This document shows, piece by piece, positions 15,613 through 22,452 of a stretch of DNA of 30,966 nucleotides; position 1 is the stretch's first letter; the number at the start of each line of letters is the position of its first letter. The notes beneath the pieces are model-generated. The model ran no database searches. It worked only from the letters and a program-made list of their open reading frames with translations, and was not told the DNA's origin. A program made the position numbers and the translations under genes. Source of the DNA: DAOUBA01 sp034432855. Lineage in GTDB: Bacteria; Chloroflexota; Anaerolineae; B4-G1. Location: the NCBI GenBank assembly GCA_034432855.1, contig DAOUBA010000108.1, positions 1 through 30,966 of the forward strand. Direction: 5' to 3'.

Positions 15613-16950
15613 GTGAGTAGGAGAATGGACTGGATTACCGTCATCTTCTGGCTGGTCGGCACGCTGATTGCCCTCGTGGGGCCTATCCTCCTGGTCCACG
15701 AACTCGGCCACTATATCCTCGCCAAATTGGCCGGGGTGCGGGTCGAAGAGTTCGGTGTCGGCATGCCGCCGCGTATGCTCAGGCTATGGCGCGGCAAGGG
15801 CTATCTCGAGATCAACGGGGGGCGAGTGACGATCCCCGCGAATTTCCGAGTGACGCCGCGGGCGAAAGTAGGCGCTCAGGTGGACGCCATCGTACAGCGG
15901 CGGGAGAACGGCTCTTATGTCCTGCGCCGTTTGAGGATGATTGATGCAGACGAAGAAAGGCCCGTCATGGACGACGACTTGCACCTGCGCGGCGCGCTGA
16001 CCGCCCTGGAGCCCGGAACGCTCTACAGCCTCAACTGGCTGCCGATGGGCGCGTTCGTAAAGATGACCGGCGAAGAGGACCCCTCCGATCCGCGCAGTCT
16101 GGCCGCGCAGCCCAAGCGCTGGCGTATCGCCGTGCTGGCGGCAGGCTCTCTATGCAACATCGTCGCCTGTCTCGTGCTGCTCGTCGCCGCCTACACTGCC
16201 GGCTTCCCCGAGCGGTGGCTGGTCAAGATCGGCGGCGTGGAGCCAGCAAGCGCGGCGGCAGCCGCCGGATTGCTCCCCGGCGACATCGTCCTGAGCGCCG
16301 ATGATGTCACCATCGCCGGCGAGACACTGTACCGGGGCATGGAACAACTGCGCAGCGTCATCCGCGCCGCACCCGGGCAGTCCATCGAAATCACCGTCCT
16401 GCGCGAGAATGAGACCAGGACCCTGACGGCGGTCCCGCGTCACGACGCCGAGGGCTACGGCTTCCTGGGGATCGTGATGGCGCCGTGGCCCGACCGGAGC
16501 GCGGTGTATCACTATTCGTTTCCAGAAGCGTTGCGCGCCAGCGGCAGAGATTTCGCCAGTGTGATCGAGGCGCTCGCACGACTCCCAGGCCGCCTGCTGC
16601 AAGGCAATATCACACCGCAGGAAGCACGTCCGGCCAGCATCGTCGGCATCAGTCAGGTCCTGGCTTTCTCGCTCCAGCAGAGCGTCGAATGGCGCCTGGC
16701 CTTCTTCGCGCTGCACGATATGGCGTTCATCAGCCTGGCGCTGGGGCTGGGGAATCTGTTGCCGCTGCCGGCACTCGATGGCGGGCGTATCCTCTTCGTG
16801 CTGATCGAGGCCGTGCGTCGCCGTCGCATCTCGCCCCAGCGCGAAGGGCTGGTGCACTTTGTGGGATTGGCGATCCTGATCGGCCTGATGGTATTGGTGA
16901 TGATCCAGGACATCGTCCATCCGATTATCCCATGGTCGTGGTTGAAGTGA
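15613..16950 (+). CDS. RseP-like site-2 membrane metalloprotease with PDZ domain
   Basis: A 445-residue intramembrane zinc protease (M50B) that cuts membrane-spanning regulators such as anti-sigma factors. HELGH at residues 29-33 sits in the first membrane helix, and the third metal ligand Asp389 lies in LPLPALDGGRILF near the C-terminus. A PDZ domain occupies about residues 205-280 (VEPASAAAAAGLLPGDIVLS). Between the catalytic helix and the usual YSLNWLPMGAFVKMTGE segment there is an extra region of about 70 residues. Start is uncertain: GTG 15613 has no ribosome site, while ATG 15625 has AGGAG only one base away. Followed after one base by the HEAT-repeat gene. The substrate is unknown; no sigma/anti-sigma pair is in the window. 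Confidence 0.9.
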   Translation: MSRRMDWITVIFWLVGTLIALVGPILLVHELGHYILAKLAGVRVEEFGVGMPPRMLRLWRGKGYLEINGGRVTIPANFRVTPRAKVGAQVDAIVQRRENGSYVLRRLRMIDADEERPVMDDDLHLRGALTALEPGTLYSLNWLPMGAFVKMTGEEDPSDPRSLAAQPKRWRIAVLAAGSLCNIVACLVLLVAAYTAGFPERWLVKIGGVEPASAAAAAGLLPGDIVLSADDVTIAGETLYRGMEQLRSVIRAAPGQSIEITVLRENETRTLTAVPRHDAEGYGFLGIVMAPWPDRSAVYHYSFPEALRASGRDFASVIEALARLPGRLLQGNITPQEARPASIVGISQVLAFSLQQSVEWRLAFFALHDMAFISLALGLGNLLPLPALDGGRILFVLIEAVRRRRISPQREGLVHFVGLAILIGLMVLVMIQDIVHPIIPWSWLK

Positions 16951-16951
16951 G

Positions 16952-17902
16952 ATGAGACGCCCGCTCCAAGTTATGCTGGACGATCTGCGTGAAAGCGCCG
17001 TGATGCCACCTCAGGCATCCCTCTATCTCCTCTCGAATCTGGACGCCGCAGACGCGGCGCGTGTGCGCCCGATATGGCTGGGCCTGCCGGTCGAGTTGCG
17101 GCGGCAGATGATCTCCCGGCTGGTAGAACTGGCCGAGGCGGATTTCGAAGTCAACTTTGGCGCACTCTTCCGCATGGGGCTGGAAGACGAGGACGCCCAG
17201 GTACGCGCGGCGTCGGTCGAAGGGCTATGGGAGGACGAGGACGTACGCCTGGTACCGCTCCTGGCCGCACGGCTGCGAGAAGACGAGGACGCAGGCGTGC
17301 GGGCTGCCGCAGCCGCATCGCTGGGCCGCTTTATCCTGCTGGGTGAACTTGAAAAGATCCGTCCAGGCCCACAGAACGCGGCCTACGAGGCGCTGCTGGC
17401 CGCATACCAGGACCTGGAGGAATTCCTGGAAGTACGACGGCGCGCGCTCGAGTCGCTGGCCTACGTCGGGAATGAGACGGTGGCCGAGTTGATCCGCCAG
17501 GCCTACGCCGCGCCGGAGGAAAAGATGCGCGTCAGCGCCGTCTTTGCGATGGGACGCAGCGCCGATACGCGCTGGGCCACCCAGGTGCGCCAGGAACTCT
17601 TCAGCCCCAACCCCGAACTGCGCTACGAGGCAGCCCGCGCCTGCGGCGAACTGCAATTGACCGAAGCCGTGCCCGAACTCGAAGAACTGGCCGAGGACGC
17701 CGACCCGGAAGTGCAAGAGGCCGCTTTGTGGGCCCTGGGGCAGATCGGCGGCGACAGGGCGCGCAAGATTCTGGAAAGATACTGCCTCGAGGGAGACGAA
17801 GCTGCTCAGGCCGCCGCCGAAGCGGCCCTCGACGAGCTCGAGTTCCTGCACGGCGACCTGGACGACTTTTTCACCAGACTGCTGAAAGACTCCGACTGGT
17901 AA
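16952..17902 (+). CDS. HEAT-repeat protein
   Basis: A 316-residue soluble protein of repeated two-helix units of about 30 residues (PBS-lyase HEAT type). Units are seen at AQVRAASVEGLWEDEDVRLV, DAGVRAAAAASLGRF, LEVRRRALESLAYVGNE, MRVSAVFAMGRSAD, ELRYEAARACGELQLTEAV and PEVQEAALWALGQIGGD. HEAT arrays serve as protein-binding scaffolds, so no catalytic role is proposed. No signal peptide or membrane segment. The acidic C-terminus ends LDDFFTRLLKDSDW. It starts one base behind the site-2 protease and shares its final A with the start of the peptidase gene (TAATG), so all three are likely one operon and may act together at the membrane. Confidence 0.85.
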   Translation: MRRPLQVMLDDLRESAVMPPQASLYLLSNLDAADAARVRPIWLGLPVELRRQMISRLVELAEADFEVNFGALFRMGLEDEDAQVRAASVEGLWEDEDVRLVPLLAARLREDEDAGVRAAAAASLGRFILLGELEKIRPGPQNAAYEALLAAYQDLEEFLEVRRRALESLAYVGNETVAELIRQAYAAPEEKMRVSAVFAMGRSADTRWATQVRQELFSPNPELRYEAARACGELQLTEAVPELEELAEDADPEVQEAALWALGQIGGDRARKILERYCLEGDEAAQAAAEAALDELEFLHGDLDDFFTRLLKDSDW

Positions 17903-19104
17903 TGGCGAATAGGCGAATGGCAATTGGATCACTCCTGGTTCTGAGCCTGCTGCTCGTGCCTTCCCACGTCGCCGCTGCCGGCATCACCGTAATCGAGAGC
18001 CAGGCCAGTTACAGTTTCGCCCAGCAGGTAACCTTCACCCTACGGGCCACGTCAGATGCCCCCATCACACAAGTCTATCTCTTCTACCAGGCTACCGGCA
18101 ACGAACGGACCCAATCCGTGAATGTTGCCATCGAGCAGGCCGGCGAAGAGATCGTGGCGACCCACTTGCACGACCTGCGCCTCTTTCCTCTGCCGCCGTT
18201 CGCCACCGTCACGTTCTGGTGGCAGATCGAAGATAGCGCTGGCCGTCGTCTGGCAACCGACCCGCAGCAGTTCGAGTACAGCGACAACCGTTTCCGCTGG
18301 GAACAACTCGGCGACGGCACTCTCACCGTTCACTGGATCACGGGGCAGGGCAATCCGGCGTTCGGCCAGGCGGCGCTCGACATCGCCCGCAGCAGCGTCG
18401 AGGAGATCAACGCCGAACTGCGCGCTCCCTTGCCGGCAATCCGCATCTACATCTACGACACCCAGAACGACCTCAGCGCAGCAATGATGCTGGCAGGACG
18501 CGAATGGATCAGCGGCCAGGCGCATCCCGAATTGGGCGTGATCGTCGTCGCGATCCCATCCGCAGAGGGCTATACCTCGCGCATGATGCGCGATATCCCG
18601 CACGAGATCACTCACCTGCTGGTCTATCAGGCCGTCACGCCAGCCGGCTACCGCTACGTCCCGGAATGGCTGGACGAAGGGCTGGCCACGGCCAACGAAC
18701 GGACGCCGAACCCCGACTATGCCACGATCCTCGAGGAAGCGCGTGTAGCGGGACGGCTGCTCCCTCTGGAGAGCCTGTGCGTCCCGTTCCCGCCCGACGC
18801 GCAGACCGCGCGTCTGGCCTACGCCGAGAGTGGTAGCGTGGTCGAATTCATCCGCCGGCGCTACGGCGCCCCGGAAATCCGCGCACTGCTGGCCGCCTAC
18901 GCCGAAGGGGCCAGTTGCACGGCAGGGGTGCAGAAGGCCCTGGGCATCAGCTTCAACCGCCTGGAAACCGAATGGCTTGCCAGCCTGACGCCCAAGGCTC
19001 CATGGCAGGCCTGGGTGGAGCAGATCGGCGTGTGGGTAGGACTATGGCTGTTGGGGCTGCTCCTGGCCGTGCCGATGATCGGCCGGCTGCGGCAGCGCCG
19101 GTAG
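17902..19104 (+). CDS. Membrane-anchored gluzincin metallopeptidase (peptidase MA family)
   Basis: A 400-residue exported zinc protease. The ATG at 17902 overlaps the previous stop (TAATG); an open frame upstream lies inside the HEAT gene and is not used. Residues 1-26 form a signal peptide. The catalytic core has HEITH at 234-238 and a third ligand Glu259 in PEWLDEGLA, the gluzincin pattern of peptidase MA (PF13485-like). An N-terminal beta domain of about 110 residues precedes it (SYSFAQQVTFTLRATSDAPI). A membrane helix near the end (VGLWLLGLLLAVPMIG) and basic tail anchor the enzyme facing outward. A paired role with the preceding intramembrane protease, for example as the first cut, is an inference from the operon. 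Confidence 0.85.
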   Translation: MANRRMAIGSLLVLSLLLVPSHVAAAGITVIESQASYSFAQQVTFTLRATSDAPITQVYLFYQATGNERTQSVNVAIEQAGEEIVATHLHDLRLFPLPPFATVTFWWQIEDSAGRRLATDPQQFEYSDNRFRWEQLGDGTLTVHWITGQGNPAFGQAALDIARSSVEEINAELRAPLPAIRIYIYDTQNDLSAAMMLAGREWISGQAHPELGVIVVAIPSAEGYTSRMMRDIPHEITHLLVYQAVTPAGYRYVPEWLDEGLATANERTPNPDYATILEEARVAGRLLPLESLCVPFPPDAQTARLAYAESGSVVEFIRRRYGAPEIRALLAAYAEGASCTAGVQKALGISFNRLETEWLASLTPKAPWQAWVEQIGVWVGLWLLGLLLAVPMIGRLRQRR

Positions 19105-19140
19105 TGGTGCGGAACCGGTGCCTCAGGGTGGAACGACACT

Positions 19141-19674
19141 GTGGCTAACATTATTACCTTCGACCTGGAGACCCAGTACACCGCCGACGAAGTGGGCGGC
19201 TGGGAGCACATCCGCCGTATGCGCCTGGCCGTGGCCGTGATCTACGATGCCGCCACAGGAACATACCGTGACTACACCGAGCAAGACGTGAGCCGCCTGC
19301 TCGCCGACCTGCGCCGGGCAGACCTGGTGGTCGGTTACAACCTGCTGCGCTTCGATTACGAGGTCTTGCGCGCGTACACGGACGATAATCTGCTGAGCCT
19401 GCCCACGATAGATATGCTTGCGGACCTATACCGCGCCCTGGGCTGGCGGCCCAAGTTGGGCGACCTGGCCGCCGCCACGCTGGGCGAGACGAAGACGGGC
19501 AATGGACTGGATGCTGTACGCTGGTTTCGCCAGGGCCAACTGGACAAAGTCATCGCCTATTGCCGCCAGGACGTTCAGGTGACGTGGAGGCTATACGAGT
19601 TCGGCCACCGCAACGGCTACGTTCAGTACCGCGACCGCAACTGGCGCGTGCAAAGGGTGCCGGTGCGATGGTAG
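19141..19674 (+). CDS. RNase H-like DEDD 3'-5' exonuclease
   Basis: A 177-residue stand-alone nuclease domain of the RNase H fold (YprB/RNase_H_2-like). Acidic motifs expected for two-metal catalysis are present: FDLET near residue 7, GYNLLRFDYEVL near 66, and YCRQDVQVT near 140, giving the DEDDy order. The segment DMLADLYRALGWRPKLGDLA is typical of the family. Substrate is DNA or RNA and cannot be decided. GTG 19141 is preferred with AGGGTGG upstream. It lies 36 bp after the peptidase gene; a functional link with those proteins is not evident. A weak terminator follows. Confidence 0.75.
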   Translation: MANIITFDLETQYTADEVGGWEHIRRMRLAVAVIYDAATGTYRDYTEQDVSRLLADLRRADLVVGYNLLRFDYEVLRAYTDDNLLSLPTIDMLADLYRALGWRPKLGDLAAATLGETKTGNGLDAVRWFRQGQLDKVIAYCRQDVQVTWRLYEFGHRNGYVQYRDRNWRVQRVPVRW

Positions 19675-19730
19675 GCGCCACTCCATCGCGTGCATTGGAC
19701 TTGTAGGAAGTTAAGATGAGCGCTGAAAAT

Positions 19731-19749
19731 AAGCCCGGCAGGGCTTTCA
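19731..19749 (+). terminator. Weak intrinsic terminator after the exonuclease gene
   Basis: AAGCCC (19731-19736) pairs with GGGCTT (19741-19746) around GGCA, followed by TCATTTGG with an interrupted T-run. It lies 57 bases after the stop codon. Confidence 0.4.
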
Positions 19750-19758
19750 TTTGGCTCA

Positions 19759-19781
19759 GCCGTGTGCTTTGAGCACACGGC
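19759..19781. repeat. Ten-pair palindrome (REP-like)
   Basis: GCCGTGTGCT (19759-19768) pairs perfectly with AGCACACGGC (19772-19781) around TTG. It lies 90 bases before the next gene and has no T-run; it looks like a dispersed repeat rather than a terminator. The rest of the 197 bp spacer shows nothing else. Confidence 0.5.
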
Positions 19782-19871
19782 GGCGCTCAATCAACGTTCG
19801 CTCCCCAAGATTTACTTGCGCCCATTCCTGCTGGCCTGGTCTGAGTTTGAATACAAGTACGCCGTATTGAA

Positions 19872-20816
19872 ATGAACGTCGTCGAACCCGGCTACCTGGC
19901 ACTATTCCGTTCCGGCGAACTGAAGCGCCGTGTGCAGGCCGCCTACGAGCGGCTGCACGCCTGCAACTTCTGCGGGCGCGAGTGCCGCGTGGACCGCTAT
20001 GAGCGCACCGGCGCCTGCAAGACCGGCGTGCGCCCTCTCGTTGCCAGTTATCACCCGCACCTGGGGGAAGAAGACCCGCTACGTGGCTGGCGTGGCTCTG
20101 GCACCATCTTTTTCGCCTGGTGCAACCTGAACTGCCAGTTCTGCCAGAACTATGATATCAGCCAACTGGGGCACGGCGACGAGGTCAAGCCGGAAGAACT
20201 GGCCGAGATGATGCTCGCATTGCAGGAACACGGCTGCCACAACATCAACCTGGTATCGCCCACCCACGTCGTGGCGCCGATACTGGCGGCTGTCCTGATC
20301 GCGGCTCAGGCAGGCCTACAATTGCCGCTGGTCTGGAACAGTGGCGGCTACGATTCCCTGGCAGCGCTGGAATTGCTCGACGGTGTGGTGGACATCTATA
20401 TGCCGGATATGAAGTACGCAGATGAAGAGATCGCCTACAAATATTCCGGCATCAGGAACTATCCACAGGTCAACCAGGCTGCCGTCAAGGAGATGCATCG
20501 GCAGGTAGGCGATCTGATACTGGACGATAAAGGTATCGCACTGCGGGGCTTGCTTGTGCGTCACCTGGTGTTGCCCGAGGGATTGGCCGGGACGCCGGCC
20601 ATCGCCCGTTTCTTGGCGGAAGAGGTCTCACGCGATACCTATCTCAACCTGATGGATCAGTACCGCCCGTGTTACAAGGCCCACAGCCTGCCGCCGCTCG
20701 ACCGTCCGATCACACAGGCGGAATATGAGCAGGCCGTGCGCCAGGCCCGCGAGGCCGGCCTGCATCGCTTCGACAAACGAGAGCCCTGCTTCCTCAGGGT
20801 CTTGTTGGGGGTGTGA
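19872..20816 (+). CDS. PflX-like radical SAM protein (COG1313-type)
   Basis: A 314-residue radical S-adenosylmethionine enzyme related to pyruvate formate-lyase activases. The [4Fe-4S] motif CNLNCQFC (CxxxCxxC) lies at about residues 90-97, and an extra N-terminal cysteine cluster (CNFCGREC...GAC, about 35-55) is typical of the PflX group and may hold a further cluster. Other family segments are GTIFFAWCN, NINLVSPTHV, LVWNSGGYDS and DIYMPDMKY. The reaction of this group is not established; glycyl-radical activation is only an analogy, and no glycyl-radical enzyme gene is present. It is followed after one base by acylphosphatase, forming a packed operon. Confidence 0.85.
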   Translation: MNVVEPGYLALFRSGELKRRVQAAYERLHACNFCGRECRVDRYERTGACKTGVRPLVASYHPHLGEEDPLRGWRGSGTIFFAWCNLNCQFCQNYDISQLGHGDEVKPEELAEMMLALQEHGCHNINLVSPTHVVAPILAAVLIAAQAGLQLPLVWNSGGYDSLAALELLDGVVDIYMPDMKYADEEIAYKYSGIRNYPQVNQAAVKEMHRQVGDLILDDKGIALRGLLVRHLVLPEGLAGTPAIARFLAEEVSRDTYLNLMDQYRPCYKAHSLPPLDRPITQAEYEQAVRQAREAGLHRFDKREPCFLRVLLGV

Positions 20817-20817
20817 T

Positions 20818-21117
20818 ATGGGAGAAGAGAAACCCAGGCCAGAAGCACGCCTGCACGCCATTGTGCACGGCGAGGTGCAGGGGGTCAACTTCCGCTACTA
20901 CACCGTCAACGTGGCCCAGCGGTTGGGGTTGACCGGCTGGGTTGCCAATCGCTGGGACGGCAGCGTAGAGACCATCGCAGAAGGAAGCCGTCAGGCGCTG
21001 GATCAATTCAAGGCTTTCCTGCACCGTGGTTCTCCATCGGCGTTCGTGGAGCGGGTGGACATCGAGTGGGAAACGCCCACCGGCGAATTCGATCGTTTTC
21101 GGGTGCGGTATCTATGA
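20818..21117 (+). CDS. acyP: Acylphosphatase
   Basis: A 99-residue enzyme that hydrolyses acyl phosphates such as acetyl phosphate or carbamoyl phosphate. The P-loop-like VHGEVQGVNFRYYT contains the phosphate-binding Arg26, and GWVANRWDGSVE supplies the catalytic Asn44. The C-terminal FDRFRVRYL strand is typical. Length is standard. The ATG at 20818 lies one base after the radical SAM stop; its own stop overlaps the next start by ATGA. Co-transcription with a PflX-like protein could indicate acyl-phosphate handling, but that is speculation. Confidence 0.94.
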   Translation: MGEEKPRPEARLHAIVHGEVQGVNFRYYTVNVAQRLGLTGWVANRWDGSVETIAEGSRQALDQFKAFLHRGSPSAFVERVDIEWETPTGEFDRFRVRYL

Positions 21118-22364
21118 GAAGCAATCCCGAACGGCTAGCGTGGACTGTCTTGATCCTCTCGTTCTTCGCCTGTGTCAGCCTGGCGATCGGCACCCCCCTG
21201 GGCATCCGTTACTATATCCTGCATGCCCGCGTGCCGCATAGCGTGACACTTGAGGTGCAACAGGGCCCATTGCGTGCGAGGCTGAGCGGGCGCGGCGAGT
21301 TCGTCTCTATCTCTGAAACGCGCGACGATATTCGAGAGCGCACGATCGTTGCCACGGACTCGACCCTGGGCAGGCTTGTGATGCACGCCCCGCGAGTGAA
21401 TGGGCCGATTGTTGCCTCTGTCCAACTCTACAACAATACCGAGGTCGTCCTCTCCTCGGCGCGCTCGCCGCGTTATCCAGCCAGCCGCGTGTTCCATCAA
21501 ATCACGCTGGACCTCAAAGCAGGGCTGGTGCGCATCAGGGTCTTTGACGAGGCAAGCAGGCCCACAGTCGTCATCGTGCGGACGCCTCACGGAGTCGCTA
21601 CACTTCCGGCTGGTAACTATGGAATCAAAGTCAACCCGAATCAGACAGACGTTACGGCATACACCGGGCAGGCCGATTTGAGCAAAGGGGAGTGGGCCAC
21701 GCGACTCCAACCCGCCGAACAACCCGAGCATGCCATAATGGACAATGAGCGCATCGTCGGTCCGGTGCTCCTTACCTCCAACCTGATCGCCAATGGTGAC
21801 TTGGCAAGCCCATTAGAGGGAACCTGGAATATGTACAACCAGGTTGACAATCCAGACGAGCCTGAGGGGAGCGTGCAAACTGCTCTGATAGAGGGCATTC
21901 CTGCTGCTGTCTTTACCCGGCGCGGTGCCAACCATGCCGAAACCGGCACCACACAGACGCTCAATGCTGACATCAGCGGCCTTCGGTCTCTATACCTGCA
22001 CCTCCTGTTGCGCGTCGAGGAGCAAGACGTGCCGGTATGCGGCTCGTTGGGCAGCGAGTGCCCGGTGATGGTGCGTCTGGAATACGTGGACGCCAACGGT
22101 GCAGACCAGGAATGGTTGCAGGGTTTCTATGCGTTACCGGACCCGAACACACCGGGTAACCCGACGGTATGTGTCACGTGCAGCACCCGCAGGGAGCACA
22201 TTCGTGTCCCGTGGAATACCTGGTACGCCCACCTTTCGTCCAACCTGATTCCAGAGTTGTCCCAGAATGGCCAGGGCCCCCGCTTGATCAAGTCCATTGC
22301 CATCTATGCCTCTGGGCATACGTACAGGGCTGCCGTCGCCGAAATCGAGTTGATCGGGCAGTAA
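21114..22364 (+). CDS. Membrane-anchored FecR-like protein with a C-terminal beta-sandwich
   Basis: A 416-residue protein of unknown function. ATG 21114 overlaps the acylphosphatase stop. An N-terminal helix (LAWTVLILSFFACVSLAIG) acts as anchor or uncleaved signal. Residues about 40-220 resemble a FecR domain: LSGRGEFVSISETRDD, FHQITLDLKAGLVRIRV and GVATLPAGNYGIKVNPNQTDV with ADLSKGEW. Residues about 235-416 look like a galactose-binding-type sandwich beginning NLIANGDLASPLEGTW, containing a Cys-rich loop (VPVCGSLGSECPV and TVCVTCSTRR). Extracytoplasmic location is inferred. FecR proteins usually pair with ECF sigma factors, but none is nearby, so a structural or sensing role is open. Confidence 0.65.
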   Translation: MRSNPERLAWTVLILSFFACVSLAIGTPLGIRYYILHARVPHSVTLEVQQGPLRARLSGRGEFVSISETRDDIRERTIVATDSTLGRLVMHAPRVNGPIVASVQLYNNTEVVLSSARSPRYPASRVFHQITLDLKAGLVRIRVFDEASRPTVVIVRTPHGVATLPAGNYGIKVNPNQTDVTAYTGQADLSKGEWATRLQPAEQPEHAIMDNERIVGPVLLTSNLIANGDLASPLEGTWNMYNQVDNPDEPEGSVQTALIEGIPAAVFTRRGANHAETGTTQTLNADISGLRSLYLHLLLRVEEQDVPVCGSLGSECPVMVRLEYVDANGADQEWLQGFYALPDPNTPGNPTVCVTCSTRREHIRVPWNTWYAHLSSNLIPELSQNGQGPRLIKSIAIYASGHTYRAAVAEIELIGQ

Positions 22365-22446
22365 CCCCCTAACCCTCCCCCTACACCCCCTCCCTTCCGC
22401 CCGCAACGCGGGGGGAAAGGGGAGGGGCGGGGTGGGGAAAGGGGGG
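22365..22446. other. C-tract/G-tract block between convergent genes
   Basis: The first half is a series of C-runs (CCCCC, CCC, CCCCC, CCCCC, CCC) and the second, 22410-22446, has six G-runs: GGGGGG, GGGG, GGGG, GGGG, GGGG and GGGGGG, separated by AAA, A, C, T and AAA. The halves can pair as a long imperfect hairpin, and each G-rich strand has ample runs for G-quadruplexes. It separates convergent genes and may stop transcription from both directions. Confidence 0.6.
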
Positions 22447-22452
22447 CAAGAC

